64,000 bases of DNA, taken from contig NZ_PJBZ01000035.1 in assembly GCF_002835995.1 (NCBI RefSeq), positions 31,500 through 95,499 of the forward strand, in the 5' to 3' direction. This DNA comes from Psychromonas sp. Urea-02u-13. GTDB taxonomy: Bacteria; Pseudomonadota; Gammaproteobacteria; Enterobacterales; Psychromonadaceae. Both the position numbers and the translations under genes were made by a program. Of this stretch, positions 16,673 through 26,169 are shown piece after piece (positions within the stretch are counted from its first letter, which is position 1; every line of letters begins with the position of its first letter). The notes under the pieces were generated by a model that was not told the DNA's origin, searched no databases, and saw only the letters and a list, made by a program, of their open reading frames with translations.

Positions 16673-17671
16673 TGCATCTGAAGTTACTTTACTACTACAA
16701 CTCAAAACGTAACCTTGTTGTATTTGCTCTGCGCTTAATGTCGCACTGCTTGAGCTTTCAACATTACCCGTTACTTTGCATTTACACGATCCACATACAC
16801 CAGAACGACAAGCACCAATGATAGGCACGCCCGCTTCTTCCAACGCATCCAACAGTGTTTTACCCGCATTTATCGTAAAGCTCTTACCATATTGCGGTGC
16901 AACCACTTGGTATTTAACACCATTATCACTCTGTTCAGGCTCTTCAACTACTTCAGGCACGAAGCTCTCTTTATGGAAAAGATCCATATCAAAACCACGC
17001 GACTCAGCCAATGATTCAACCACTTGCATATAAGCCGTTGGTCCACAGGTAAAAATAGTTTTTCCTGCAACATCACTGACTAATTGAGTGAAATTGATAA
17101 CATCTAATCGCCCTGCAATAAATTCACAGTTATCAGTTTCTTCTAAAATAAACGATAGCTGAAAGTTATTATGCTGTTGATTTAACGACTCTAACTCACT
17201 GAACATAATAATATCAGTTTCACTACGTGCGCTATAGATGAAGTGAATGTTAACTTTTTGCTCGGTATCCAATAACCAACGTGCCATCGACATACAGGGG
17301 GTAATGCCACTACCTGCACTCATTAACAAAATATCCGGCGTAACTTGGTTATTTTCAATCGTAAACTCACCAGCAGGTGCCATTACTGGTAAAGCGATTC
17401 CCGCCTGTAGATGATCTAATAGATAATTAGACACCTTACCGCCTGCTACACGTTTAATGGTTACCGCAACAGACTCAGGTTTTGAAGGGGTTGAAGAAAG
17501 AGAATAAGCGCGGTATTCCACCTCTCCTGCAACATCGACTTCAAAGGTAAGAAACTGCCCTGCTTTATACTCAAACAGCCCATCATCTAGTTTTTTAAAT
17601 TCAAAGGTGGTTGTATCCGCGGTTTCATCAATGCGTTTTGTACAGATAAGTGGTTCAAATTGTGATTGCAT
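16658..17671 (-). CDS. hcr: NADH oxidoreductase Hcr (hybrid-cluster protein reductase)
   Basis: The 337-residue flavo-iron-sulfur protein passes electrons from NADH to Hcp. An N-terminal ferredoxin-reductase FAD domain contains YRAYSLSS, and an NAD domain contains LLMSAGSGITPCMSMA. The C-terminal plant-type [2Fe-2S] domain has the cluster motif CRSGVCGSCKC. It is 52 bases downstream of hcp on the same strand, the standard pairing for nitric oxide/hydroxylamine detoxification under low oxygen. The last codons and stop are tandemly duplicated just downstream. Confidence 0.95.
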   Translation of the reverse strand: MQSQFEPLICTKRIDETADTTTFEFKKLDDGLFEYKAGQFLTFEVDVAGEVEYRAYSLSSTPSKPESVAVTIKRVAGGKVSNYLLDHLQAGIALPVMAPAGEFTIENNQVTPDILLMSAGSGITPCMSMARWLLDTEQKVNIHFIYSARSETDIIMFSELESLNQQHNNFQLSFILEETDNCEFIAGRLDVINFTQLVSDVAGKTIFTCGPTAYMQVVESLAESRGFDMDLFHKESFVPEVVEEPEQSDNGVKYQVVAPQYGKSFTINAGKTLLDALEEAGVPIIGACRSGVCGSCKCKVTGNVESSSSATLSAEQIQQGYVLSCSSKVTSDAVVEL

Positions 17672-17723
17672 TTTTATTCCTCAAAAGCTGATTAATAAGG
17701 TATTAATCAGCTTATATCTTGCT

Positions 17724-19385
17724 TTATTTAGCTAGCATCGCTTGTAAGTCAGATTCAACATCAGTGATCAGCGTTAAACCAAACTGTTCATGTAATACAT
17801 TGATAAGGTTATCGGTTAGGAAAGCAGGTTTGCTTGGCCCTACACGAATATTTTTAACGCCTAAAGATAATAACGTTAATAACACTACAATCGCTTTCTG
17901 CTCAAACCAACTAAGTACTAGGCTCAACGGTAATTCATTGACGCCACAATCAAACTCTTTAGCCAGTGCTAAAGCTAACTGAATCGCTGAATATGAATCA
18001 TTACATTGGCCAACATCTAATAAACGTGGGATACCGTTAATATCACCAAAGTTAAGTTTATTAAATTTAAACTTGCCACAGGCTAAGGTTAAAATCACAC
18101 AGTCTTTTGGTATCGCTTTAGTTAAATCAGTGTAATAACTGCGTTCCTCTTTATCACCGTCACAACCACCCACTAAGAAGAAGTGTTTGATATTGCCCGC
18201 TTTCACTTGCTCAATAACCGCAGGTGCAGCATTCATCAACGCATTACGGCCAAAACCTACAGTGATTTCATGTGGGATTTCAGAGTATTTGAAACCGTCT
18301 TGCGCTAAAGCAGACTCGATCACTACACTGAAATCATCCCCCTCAATATGTTGCACTCCCGGCCAACCTACGATGCTACGGGTAAACATGCGATCACCGT
18401 AATCACCTACGTTCGGGTCAATTAAACAGTTAGAAGTCATTACTATTGGACCAGGGAAAGCAGAAAACTCTGTCTGCTGGTTTTGCCATGCCGTACCGTA
18501 GTTAGCCACTAAGTGCGTATATTTTTTTAGTTCAGGGTAACCATGAGCAGGTAACATTTCACCATTGGTATACACGTTAATACCCTTACCTTCGGTTTGT
18601 TTTAGAATCATCTCTAAATCACACAAGTCGTGACCTGAAACTAAAATTGCTTTGCCTGCTACTGATTTAACATTCACCGTTGTTGGTGTTGGATGGCCGT
18701 ACTTAGTCGTTTCGCCGTGATCTAACATCTCCATCACTTTGTAATTCATCAGTCCTATCGCCATGCTTGTTTCAAGCAATTTACCCAAGTCATCTGAGTC
18801 AGTTGCTAACCATGCAAATATTTGGTGGAATTGTGCGTTAATCTCTTCATTACTTTGACCCAGAATATAAGCATGTTCCATGTAAGCAGCTGCACCTTTT
18901 AAGCCGTACAAACATAATAAACGCAGACCCATAATGTCTTCACTGACTAACTCTTTACCACGATTAACAGCAACGTTAATCGCCTGTTCGAGTAATGCTT
19001 CACGGCTATTCGCTAAAATAAACGCAGTCACTTTACTGTCTTCAACAGGTTTTTGACCAGCAACTAAACAAGCAGCTTGATACTTGTCTTTAAGTAACTC
19101 GCGGTAAGCTTGTGCTTGATAAGCGTAACCTTCAATGCGGTCAGCTTCGAAATTCACGTTTGTTAATGTGGCAAAAAAGGCTTTAGGTACAAACGCATCT
19201 ATTTCAGCATTCACGATGCCAAATTCTCGCGCTTTTTCAGCATAGAAAGAGGTACCTTGTAATGCATAGATAAGCAGATCTTGAAGGTCTGAAACCTCCT
19301 CTGTTTTACCACATAGACCTTGAGAATAAGAACAGCCATCACCCGCAGGTGTACGAATAGTTTGCTCACATTGAATACAAAACAT
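17724..19385 (-). CDS. hcp: Hydroxylamine reductase / hybrid cluster protein Hcp
   Basis: The 553-residue protein carries an N-terminal [4Fe-4S] or [2Fe-2S] site and the Fe-S-O hybrid cluster. N-terminal cysteines are C3, C6, C18 and C25, the spacing of E. coli class II Hcp. Hybrid-cluster ligands fall in [34 protein letters not shown] and [12 protein letters not shown]. It reduces NO (and hydroxylamine) in the cytoplasm and pairs with Hcr. GAGGAAATTATT precedes the ATG. The upstream region has a small inverted repeat but no FNR or NsrR site I would defend. Confidence 0.96.
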   Translation of the reverse strand: MFCIQCEQTIRTPAGDGCSYSQGLCGKTEEVSDLQDLLIYALQGTSFYAEKAREFGIVNAEIDAFVPKAFFATLTNVNFEADRIEGYAYQAQAYRELLKDKYQAACLVAGQKPVEDSKVTAFILANSREALLEQAINVAVNRGKELVSEDIMGLRLLCLYGLKGAAAYMEHAYILGQSNEEINAQFHQIFAWLATDSDDLGKLLETSMAIGLMNYKVMEMLDHGETTKYGHPTPTTVNVKSVAGKAILVSGHDLCDLEMILKQTEGKGINVYTNGEMLPAHGYPELKKYTHLVANYGTAWQNQQTEFSAFPGPIVMTSNCLIDPNVGDYGDRMFTRSIVGWPGVQHIEGDDFSVVIESALAQDGFKYSEIPHEITVGFGRNALMNAAPAVIEQVKAGNIKHFFLVGGCDGDKEERSYYTDLTKAIPKDCVILTLACGKFKFNKLNFGDINGIPRLLDVGQCNDSYSAIQLALALAKEFDCGVNELPLSLVLSWFEQKAIVVLLTLLSLGVKNIRVGPSKPAFLTDNLINVLHEQFGLTLITDVESDLQAMLAK

Positions 19386-19725
19386 AATAATTTCCTCTAA
19401 TTCATTGCACTAAAACCTTGCTATCAACAAGGTTAGAAAGTTGTTAAATCTAAATTTCAGGCAGGAAAATACCATACTAAAACAGTCAACTATTGATCTA
19501 GAATAGCTTTTCTCTATTTGTGCTTTAAAGAAGCGTTTTTTAGCACTGTAGTGATTCTCAATTTTATCGAAGCCCCTGAATTAGGGCTTTAACATTAAAG
19601 CTAACAAGGTTATTAAGACTAACAAGGATGACGAAATAGGTATGAGATGTTTTGATGTGGTTGTATAACGAACGCTATCAAGCTAGTATTTTGAACACTT
19701 TACTTTGACTCATGGAAGAGAAAAA
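19386..19725. other. Divergent promoter region between hcp and the AraC-type regulator
   Basis: A 340-base AT-rich gap without a coding ORF. It must carry the hcp promoter (minus strand) and that of the AraC-type gene (plus strand). At 19414-19434 there is a 7-base inverted repeat, AACCTTG and CAAGGTT, with a 7-base loop in the hcp leader; it may be an operator or an RNA hairpin. No clear consensus site is evident elsewhere. Confidence 0.4.
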
Positions 19726-20652
19726 ATGCTACTTAAGGACCAACAACGTGTCCATAATGCGATTAATTACGTATTAGAAAATATCACCGCCCCCTTGAGC
19801 ATTGCAGAGGTTGCAAAACAGGTATATCTTTCAGAATTTCATTTCCATCGTATTTTCAAAAGCATTACTAACGAACCCTTTAATCAGTTTGTTCGTAGAA
19901 AACGACTTGAAAGAGCCTTTCATTGTTTACTCCGATATAACCAACCCACTATTACCGAGGTGAGTGAGAACTGTGGATTTTCATCTTCTGCAAATTTTAG
20001 TAAAGCATTTCAAGCCTATTTTGGTTTCACCCCTTCACAACATCGCAAAGCTACACCCGGCATAAACAGCAAGAATGGAAAACTCTTTAGCAAGTATGGA
20101 AAAGAGATATCTCCCGCGACTACCTATAATGGCAGTCTCTCTGAGCAACAGAGTGACGTTGTTAAATCGAAAATAATACGTATTGAAGTGGTTAAGCTTG
20201 CTGATACTCACTATTGCACCATCGCTAGCACTCAAGGATATGCGATAGAGGGGATTAATGGCGCATGGGAAAATATGCGCGAGTGGTTAGCACGACATAA
20301 CATCCCAATGGAAGCAGGAAAAAGCGCAGCATTCTGTTTTGATAATATGTGGCTTACCCCAGAACAGATGTGCCGTTATGAATCCGCTTATGTCATTGAT
20401 GATATTGAATGGGCTAAACAATCAGATGTCTGTGTAAGAACACAGAAAGCAGGTCGCTATTTGGCGATTGAATATTCAGGAAAAAAGAGCGAAATGCAGC
20501 AACAAATGCAACAGCTTTACCTATGGATATTAAGTGATTATTTTGCCAATACGCACCTCAATATTACCTATGAATATGTTATTGAGCGCTATATAAACAT
20601 TGATTGTAATAACGACATTTTTCATGTGGAAGTATTGATTAAAGTAAACTGA
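19726..20652 (+). CDS. AraC-family regulator with GyrI-like effector domain
   Basis: About 308 residues. The N-terminus is a two-helix-turn-helix AraC DNA-binding domain (LSIAEVAKQVYLSEFHFHRIFK, then ITEVSENCGFSSSANFSKAF, about residues 5-105). The C-terminus is a GyrI-like/Rob-type small-molecule domain (about 150-308). This arrangement is typical of Rob/SoxS-like regulators that sense hydrophobic compounds and control efflux genes. The ATG at 19726 has GGAAGAG 6 bases upstream; the longer frame from a TTG at 19705 has no comparable site. The MATE exporter gene starts 46 bases downstream on the same strand and is the obvious target. Confidence 0.88.
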   Translation: MLLKDQQRVHNAINYVLENITAPLSIAEVAKQVYLSEFHFHRIFKSITNEPFNQFVRRKRLERAFHCLLRYNQPTITEVSENCGFSSSANFSKAFQAYFGFTPSQHRKATPGINSKNGKLFSKYGKEISPATTYNGSLSEQQSDVVKSKIIRIEVVKLADTHYCTIASTQGYAIEGINGAWENMREWLARHNIPMEAGKSAAFCFDNMWLTPEQMCRYESAYVIDDIEWAKQSDVCVRTQKAGRYLAIEYSGKKSEMQQQMQQLYLWILSDYFANTHLNITYEYVIERYINIDCNNDIFHVEVLIKVN

Positions 20653-20698
20653 CCCGGTTTGTTGCTCTGAATATTGTGATTTAATAAAGGAATATAAG

Positions 20699-22102
20699 AT
20701 GAGTAATACACAGTTAACATTAGACACGGATGAGATTGAAGTGGCGAGTCAAACAAGCCACAGTCACCCGCTATTAACCCATGCGATTGGTGGACAATTC
20801 TTAAAGTTAGCATTTCCTATTATTATTGCGTTAATGATAAATGGCTTATACAGCTTTGTTGATGCGATATTTATTACCCGTGGTGTCGGTATTAATGCCA
20901 TGGCATCGGTATCAGCGGTCTTCCCCATTAATATGTTAATTATTAGCATCAGTGCCATGCTTGGCAGTGGCATGGCGTCTATTATTTCTCGGCATTTAGG
21001 CAGTGGAGATAAACAAACGGCCAACCAAATATTCAGCAGTAGCTTATTATTCTCTATTGCGATTGGTTTTGGCCTTAGTGTTTTGTTGTATCTAATACGC
21101 TTTCAAATTTATCAGTTATTAGCCCTGCCACAAGAATTACTCAATGATGCCGATGCTTACCTAGTGCCTATTCTGCTTATCACCACCATTAGTTTTGCCT
21201 CGGGCACGCTTACAGAAAGCTTTCGCGCAGCCGGTAAACCGCAAGATATGATGAAAGTGATGTTATTAGGTTCGCTACTCAATGTCGCTTTTGATGCACT
21301 ATTTATCTTTGCATTTGAATGGGGAGTACCAGGCGCGGCGTGGGCAACTGTCCTTGCAATGTTATGCTCATTTAGCTTAGCGGTGCGATTACAGATGAAT
21401 GGTAAAGATCGTTTACAACTAACACGAAAAGCATTCCGCTTTAACGTTAATATTCATAAACAGGTCGTGAGCTTAGGTTTTCCTGTTTTCCTTTCCCACA
21501 GTGGTTTCGCATTTACCATTGCAGTGACTATCTTCTCCGTAACTAAATACAGCAACGCTGATGCAAGCCTGTTACTCAGCGCACACGGGCTAATAATACG
21601 AAGCTTTATGTTATTGTTTTTACCTTTACTAGGTATGACCATTGCACTACAAACATTAGCAGCCTACAACTTTGGTGCAGGCCAATTAAAACGAGTTAAG
21701 CAATCCTTCTTTACCGCGATTATGATTGGCACGATTTGGACCACTTGTGTATCACTATTACTGGTATTTAAACCACAATGGTTATTACAGCTGTTTACTG
21801 AAGATAAACTACTCATTGAAACGGCGAGTAATATTTCTTCAATCGTATTCCTAGGGTTTATTACCACAGCAGCGGGCATGATGTGTAGTACGATTTTTCA
21901 AGCAATGGGTAAAGCGTTACCCGCAATGTTATTGGAAGCGGCACGTACTTATATATTGTTACTACCGTTGATTTTGAGTCTACCAGCTTGGTTAGGCGTA
22001 AAAGGCATTTGGTGGGCATTTCCAATAACGGATGTCATTGGGGTGACAATAGCACTGCTATTTACAGCTTATTACTTTAAAAACAGACTTGAAGATAAGT
22101 AA
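20699..22102 (+). CDS. MATE family multidrug exporter
   Basis: The 467-residue inner-membrane protein has 12 predicted helices in two similar halves, as expected for MATE transporters that expel cationic drugs using Na+ or H+ gradients. Family-like segments include GGQFLKLAFPIIIALMINGL at the start, FITRGVGINAMASVSAVFP, and the second-half TLAAYNFGAGQLKRVKQ. AAAGGAATATAAG precedes the ATG. It follows the AraC/GyrI-type regulator and is probably cotranscribed with it. Its stop codon lies inside the left arm of a 172-base palindromic element. Confidence 0.92.
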   Translation: MSNTQLTLDTDEIEVASQTSHSHPLLTHAIGGQFLKLAFPIIIALMINGLYSFVDAIFITRGVGINAMASVSAVFPINMLIISISAMLGSGMASIISRHLGSGDKQTANQIFSSSLLFSIAIGFGLSVLLYLIRFQIYQLLALPQELLNDADAYLVPILLITTISFASGTLTESFRAAGKPQDMMKVMLLGSLLNVAFDALFIFAFEWGVPGAAWATVLAMLCSFSLAVRLQMNGKDRLQLTRKAFRFNVNIHKQVVSLGFPVFLSHSGFAFTIAVTIFSVTKYSNADASLLLSAHGLIIRSFMLLFLPLLGMTIALQTLAAYNFGAGQLKRVKQSFFTAIMIGTIWTTCVSLLLVFKPQWLLQLFTEDKLLIETASNISSIVFLGFITTAAGMMCSTIFQAMGKALPAMLLEAARTYILLLPLILSLPAWLGVKGIWWAFPITDVIGVTIALLFTAYYFKNRLEDK

Positions 22103-22270
22103 CTACTCAGCATTCCTTCGAATTTGAGTTATTTTTATAAAGATAAACTGTAAATGCTCAGGGATAAGCCATTTATGCATAGTTCAAGGCAAAAAAGCGC
22201 AGTTTAATGGTTTAAATGAGCATTTTTCAACGATGAACTAGGCTTAAATGGCAACGGCCTGAGTAGTTAC
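22099..22270. repeat. 172-bp palindromic intergenic element (MITE- or REP-like)
   Basis: The element is bounded by perfect 12-base terminal inverted repeats, GTAACTACTCAG (22099-22110) and CTGAGTAGTTAC (22259-22270). Inside are two more inverted pairs: AAATGCTCA (22152-22160) with TGAGCATTT (22217-22225), and a 19-base imperfect pair at 22168-22186 and 22234-22252. The inner pairs interleave rather than nest, so alternative folds are possible. It has no ORF. It lies between convergent genes and overlaps the MATE stop. It resembles short repeated elements of marine gammaproteobacteria; copy number elsewhere cannot be seen here. Confidence 0.75.
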
Positions 22271-22279
22271 AAAAAACAG

Positions 22280-23647
22280 CTAAATTTCACTAATCAGTTG
22301 CTCTAAAAGCGCTTCTCGTTTACTTCGGTCATCCAAATAAGCTTGTTTATTTAACGATGACCATTGTGGATGAGAGCGACATTTTCGCAGGTAACGGTTC
22401 CATTTTTTAGGTAAGTTATCTGCGCTTATTTCAATGCTATTCTGCAATGTGATTTTATCGAAACTTGCATGGCCTCGTTGCTGAAGTGTACCCAGTAATT
22501 GTAGCTGTCTGAGCCATAGAACCTGCAAAGTGGCATCATCTACACAAAGGTAACGTTTACCTTTTATTTTTGCTTGTATCTCATTGTAATAACGTTGCTT
22601 CACACTCCATAGCGCACCAACAACACCACCACTTAAAGCGGCTGCACCAAGAGTAATACCGCCAACAGCGATATCGATAGCAACACCAACACCCGCGCCT
22701 TTGGCAATATGGCCACCTAGCTTGATACCAAACGCTTGTAAGTTATCAGTGGAAAATAGATCTAATGCCCACTGACCTTGCTGCACAGGCAGTTCATGAT
22801 TTTGCAGATCATCCTGACGAAATTGATAAAGCTGTAAAAGTTGTTTAACGCAATGTGCTTCTGCTTGGCGAACAGATTGCTGGAGCAAGGTTGTCTGAGC
22901 GTCAATAGCAGATTCATTATCATCTGTTTGGTAACGCACACTACCCGCTTCAATCATTAAGTTTGCAACAAGTTGCTTGGCACTGTTAAAGGTTTCAGCC
23001 CATTGCAATTCACGTAACTTAATCAGCTCATCTAAGAAAGCCTCTTTATCTGCCAACAAGGTCTGCATCTTTTGATAGATTTTAAGTTCATCGGAAAATT
23101 TAAAATGCACATTATCGAAACTGACATAAGCGTGAAAATTAAGGCGTGCTAATTGATCTTTCCACAGCTGAATATTTTCAGCGCCCTGCTGCGTAAAATT
23201 AAGCACGGGAATAACGGGTTTAGTGGCATAACTAAGAATTTTTAGCTCATCGTGATATTTACCTAAAACAGGCTCACGTAAATCAATCACATAAAAAATA
23301 AGATCATTATTGAGTAATGCACGTAGCACTTTGGCTTCTTGCTGTAACTCAGGGTAATCATTGAGACGCGCTAAAAAATAGTTTAAACGCTCTATTCCAT
23401 CAACATTTTGTTCAGGAAAATAATCACTTAGGATAGATAACAGTGCAATAGAGTCTTCAAGCCCAGGTGTATCAAAGAGTGCTAAACGTTTGCTTTCATC
23501 AATCAATAATGCGCCACCTTCAACATGGCGTGTCGTTCCCGCTTGGTCTGCGACTTCACCAAATTCACTATCGCGCAGTAAAGTGCGCATTAATGAGGTT
23601 TTTCCGGCATTAGCATGCCCAACAACCGCAACAGATAAATCATTCAT
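22280..23647 (-). CDS. YfjP/Era-like GTPase with DUF3482 domain
   Basis: About 455 residues. The N-terminal TRAFAC-class G domain has a P-loop GHANAGKTS near residue 10, the GTTRHVEGG switch region, and DTPGLED (G3). The C-terminal half is the DUF3482 region with a small-residue-rich hydrophobic segment (GVGVAIDIAVGGITLGAAALSGGVVGAL) that may associate with membrane. The family role is unknown. I start it at 23647 because GAAGG is 8 bases upstream and MNDLSVAVVGHANAGKTS matches the family N-terminus; a second ATG at 23668 lies upstream. It follows the DUF2868 gene on the same strand, a pairing I recall for these families. Confidence 0.85.
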   Translation of the reverse strand: MNDLSVAVVGHANAGKTSLMRTLLRDSEFGEVADQAGTTRHVEGGALLIDESKRLALFDTPGLEDSIALLSILSDYFPEQNVDGIERLNYFLARLNDYPELQQEAKVLRALLNNDLIFYVIDLREPVLGKYHDELKILSYATKPVIPVLNFTQQGAENIQLWKDQLARLNFHAYVSFDNVHFKFSDELKIYQKMQTLLADKEAFLDELIKLRELQWAETFNSAKQLVANLMIEAGSVRYQTDDNESAIDAQTTLLQQSVRQAEAHCVKQLLQLYQFRQDDLQNHELPVQQGQWALDLFSTDNLQAFGIKLGGHIAKGAGVGVAIDIAVGGITLGAAALSGGVVGALWSVKQRYYNEIQAKIKGKRYLCVDDATLQVLWLRQLQLLGTLQQRGHASFDKITLQNSIEISADNLPKKWNRYLRKCRSHPQWSSLNKQAYLDDRSKREALLEQLISEI

Positions 23648-23685
23648 GGTTAGCGCCTTCAATATCATTAATCAGTAGGTAAGGT

Positions 23686-24348
23686 TTATTCATGCTCAGC
23701 GTCTGCAACTTCGATATGTAAGATATTATCGAGCTTAATACCAACTGTATTCGCTAGCTGATACCAATCACTGTCACGTTGGCGACTATGGTCATTTTCA
23801 ACAATCATATACAACTGAAATTCTTTATCGGCTAGTGATGTTAGTGTTGTAATAAAACGTTTTAAACCGCGATCCGGTAAACGATTAGCGCCAACATAAA
23901 GAACAACCGTTTTATGCTCACACTTTGTTAACAACGCGATAACCGATTGTTGTGTTTGATGATCACAGGCGTTAATGAGCGGTTCAACAAACTGAGGGTT
24001 ATACCCATGAAGATGTTCAGTCGCTAAGCCGTGTTGTTTAGCCGACAACTCAATAGCAACGGGATAACTTTCTTCGCTTAAAGAAACCTTAATTGATTGT
24101 TTATCCACACTGTTGTGCACACTATTAATCGGCAATATTTCATCGTCAGCGTCAGTAATACCTAAGCTCGTTTTATTAGGTTTTAATAGCTGACGTAGTT
24201 GCACATAATAGCTCTCGCTTAAATCCAGTTTGAAAGCTATTTTTTTGCCCTTCAACTGATAAGCCATCAATAAAAACAAGCATAATCTCGGTAATATCCC
24301 GTAGAGAAGTAAGCTACTAATGAGCAGGCTTGACCAAGCTAAACGCAT
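23686..24348 (-). CDS. DUF2868 protein, C-terminal half (after in-frame amber stop)
   Basis: The 220-residue frame opens MRLAWSSLLISSLLLYGILPR, with a membrane helix, and continues into a soluble domain. DUF2868 proteins are normally a single chain of about 460 residues in which the R-x-AWSSLL segment is internal. This frame is the same reading frame as the upstream ORF, separated only by TAG at 24364-24366. Readthrough would give SN-stop-LEGESMRLAWSS. GAAGG lies about 8 bases before the ATG, so re-initiation on a coupled message is possible. Either the gene is a fresh pseudogene or the protein is made in two parts. Confidence 0.6.
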   Translation of the reverse strand: MRLAWSSLLISSLLLYGILPRLCLFLLMAYQLKGKKIAFKLDLSESYYVQLRQLLKPNKTSLGITDADDEILPINSVHNSVDKQSIKVSLSEESYPVAIELSAKQHGLATEHLHGYNPQFVEPLINACDHQTQQSVIALLTKCEHKTVVLYVGANRLPDRGLKRFITTLTSLADKEFQLYMIVENDHSRQRDSDWYQLANTVGIKLDNILHIEVADAEHE

Positions 24349-24363
24349 ACTTTCGCCTTCAAG

Positions 24364-25116
24364 CTAATTACTCGTGGCAAAATAACTTTGCTCAATTTGC
24401 TCGATAGAAGGGACTGGGAAACCTAACTGTTGAGGCAGGTAGGCAAGTAATTGCGTTAAGGACTGAAAGGCATCGCTGGATAAAATACTTGTTTGCCAAA
24501 TAAAATCTACTTGATGCGTCGCCAATAAAACAACCGACACTAAGGTTGCGCCACTAAAGTAACTAAGCCAAAGAAGATGAGTTAATTTCGAGAGCTGATA
24601 GCGACCTAAGTCTTTAGCAAAGTGGATATTGAAGTAGCACTGAAATAGGCTGTGATAATGTTTTTTCGCGTGTAAGTGTTTATTGAAACGGACTTCACAT
24701 TGTTTGATAAGCAGTAAACTAAATCGTGCTAGGCTACTATTTTGTAGAAGCAGGGGTTTTATGAAAAACAATAACCAAATGATGAACATAAGAATATTGG
24801 GTATGAAAAACAGTGCAAATGCCCAGAAGAAATTAACCGATATTAAAGGTTCAGTAAATAATACGTTACGTACTGCGATACCACCGCTAACAAACACCAG
24901 TAAGGCTAATAATAAATACACATTGGAAATGACTTTTTTGAAGTGTGTAAATAAAACGCTAATTTCTAGTTTCTGATCTTGTTCCTGAGCACGCGCTAAC
25001 AGTAAGGTTTCAAAACTTTGTTCTTTAGTTTTTTGCGCACAAGTAGACAAAGTGGGTGAGTGACCTTCAATGGCACGCACCCCTTCTGCTAGCAAACGAG
25101 ATTCAAATAGTTTCAA
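24364..25116 (-). CDS. DUF2868 protein, N-terminal half (ends at in-frame amber stop)
   Basis: This 250-residue ORF begins MKLFESRLLAEGVRAIEGH, the usual DUF2868 opening, and carries three to four membrane helices (YLLLALLVFVSGGIAV, FFWAFALFFIPNILMFIIWL, and WLSYFSGATLVSVVLLA). It ends LGFPVPSIEQIEQ-SYFATSN at a TAG. The homologous protein should continue directly into the next ORF, which is in the same frame five codons later, so a CAG-to-TAG change is the simplest explanation. The gene sits between trmH and the DUF3482 GTPase, all on one strand with short gaps, consistent with one operon. Confidence 0.6.
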   Translation of the reverse strand: MKLFESRLLAEGVRAIEGHSPTLSTCAQKTKEQSFETLLLARAQEQDQKLEISVLFTHFKKVISNVYLLLALLVFVSGGIAVRNVLFTEPLISVNFFWAFALFFIPNILMFIIWLLFFIKPLLLQNSSLARFSLLLIKQCEVRFNKHLHAKKHYHSLFQCYFNIHFAKDLGRYQLSKLTHLLWLSYFSGATLVSVVLLATHQVDFIWQTSILSSDAFQSLTQLLAYLPQQLGFPVPSIEQIEQSYFATSN

Positions 25117-25125
25117 TCAATTATC

Positions 25126-25818
25126 CTATTTTTTACCCGAACGCATTGCTTGCCACCACTCGTCAGGTTCGTCAATTTGACCTTGGTCATCAAGTTTCGG
25201 ATAGGGCTGATTTTTTTCGTTACATATTCTTTTAAAGATAGGATGTCCGCCTTCAAAAAGAATGCGATCTATTTCTTCTTTAGGTAAACGAGACTTACCC
25301 GCGTACATACCTGCTAATTCACGTTGACGCTGTGCTTCATAGAGAATCAATGCTGATGCGACTGAAACATTGAGTGACTGGCACATACCCACCATTGGGA
25401 TAATGACATCTTGATCGGCCAATGCGAGTGCTTCATCGCTGATACCGGTTTTCTCTTGGCCTAATATAATAGCGGTTGGTTTGGTGTAATCAACTTCACG
25501 AAAGTCGATTGCGGTCGCAGAGAGGTTAGTTGCAATGATTTGCATGCCTTGATCGCGTAATGCTTGAATCGCTTCAGAGGTCGTATCATGAGAATGAATG
25601 TTAACCCAGTTTTGACTGCCCGTTGCACTTTTGTTACCTGCAAGCTTCATCTCTTCGTCTTCCCAGGTAGCATGCACATCACTAACGCCAATTGCATCTG
25701 CTGTACGCACGATAGCGGCTAGATTATGTGGTTTATGTACTTGCTCTAAAAAGACAGTTAATTCAGGTTGGCGACGATCAAGCATATCGGTAATACGAGC
25801 AAAGCGTTCAGGGGTCAT
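25126..25818 (-). CDS. trmH: tRNA (guanosine-18-2'-O)-methyltransferase TrmH
   Basis: About 230 residues. This SPOUT-class enzyme methylates the ribose of G18 in the D-loop of tRNAs using S-adenosylmethionine. Motifs are QVHKPHNLAAIVRTADA, ILGQEKTGIS and MVGMCQSLNVSVASALILYE (the knot region). The C-terminal tail ends DEWWQAMRSGKK, like E. coli TrmH. The start at 25818 (MTPERFARITDML) matches E. coli and has GAGAG upstream; the frame extends seven codons further without support. The DUF2868 ORF begins 9 bases after its stop. Confidence 0.95.
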   Translation of the reverse strand: MTPERFARITDMLDRRQPELTVFLEQVHKPHNLAAIVRTADAIGVSDVHATWEDEEMKLAGNKSATGSQNWVNIHSHDTTSEAIQALRDQGMQIIATNLSATAIDFREVDYTKPTAIILGQEKTGISDEALALADQDVIIPMVGMCQSLNVSVASALILYEAQRQRELAGMYAGKSRLPKEEIDRILFEGGHPIFKRICNEKNQPYPKLDDQGQIDEPDEWWQAMRSGKK

Positions 25819-26169
25819 AATAACTCTCAAATATAACATTCAAAAAAGACTATTATACCCGTTATCATTCAAGGTGCAAAACTCAACAAGTGATGATTTA
25901 AATAGACTTGGTGGGGGAAGTTGAAGGCTTAACTTGTTTAGTGGGGACTTTCTAAGTAATGGTTAAATGACTGTATTTAATCAACATTAATAGAGGCTTA
26001 ACAAAAAATGATTGGCTCAGTCTTTATTATACCCAGCCCTGTCCCTAAACGAATCTATCGCTGTAATAGTTGCTAAGCCCTAAGATCGAATAAGGTATTT
26101 CAATTAATCACGTGTAAAAGAGAAAAGAGGCACAGTGCCTCTTAGGTTAAGCAGGTAATTTGGCCAGAG
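25819..26169. other. Intergenic region upstream of trmH
   Basis: About 350 bases with no plausible coding ORF. The stretch near 25880-25960 is purine-rich (GGTGGGGGAAG, GTGGGGAC). The last 60 bases hold the terminator of the SieB-like gene. The trmH promoter presumably lies at the left end on the minus strand, but I see no confident -35/-10 pair. Confidence 0.4.
26113..26143 (-). terminator. Terminator of the SieB-like gene
   Basis: On the minus strand an inverted repeat (AAGAGGCAC / GTGCCTCTT with a single central base) is followed by TTCTCTTTT. It lies about 30 bases after the stop of the membrane protein gene. Confidence 0.75.

Noticed and set aside
19480..19520. FNR-like TTGAT half-site upstream of hcp
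   Set aside because: Only one half matches TTGAT-N4-ATCAA; the other half does not, so I do not call a site.
20530..20813. Minus-strand ORFs over the AraC/MATE junction
   Set aside because: They overlap two real genes and a promoter gap, with no start context.
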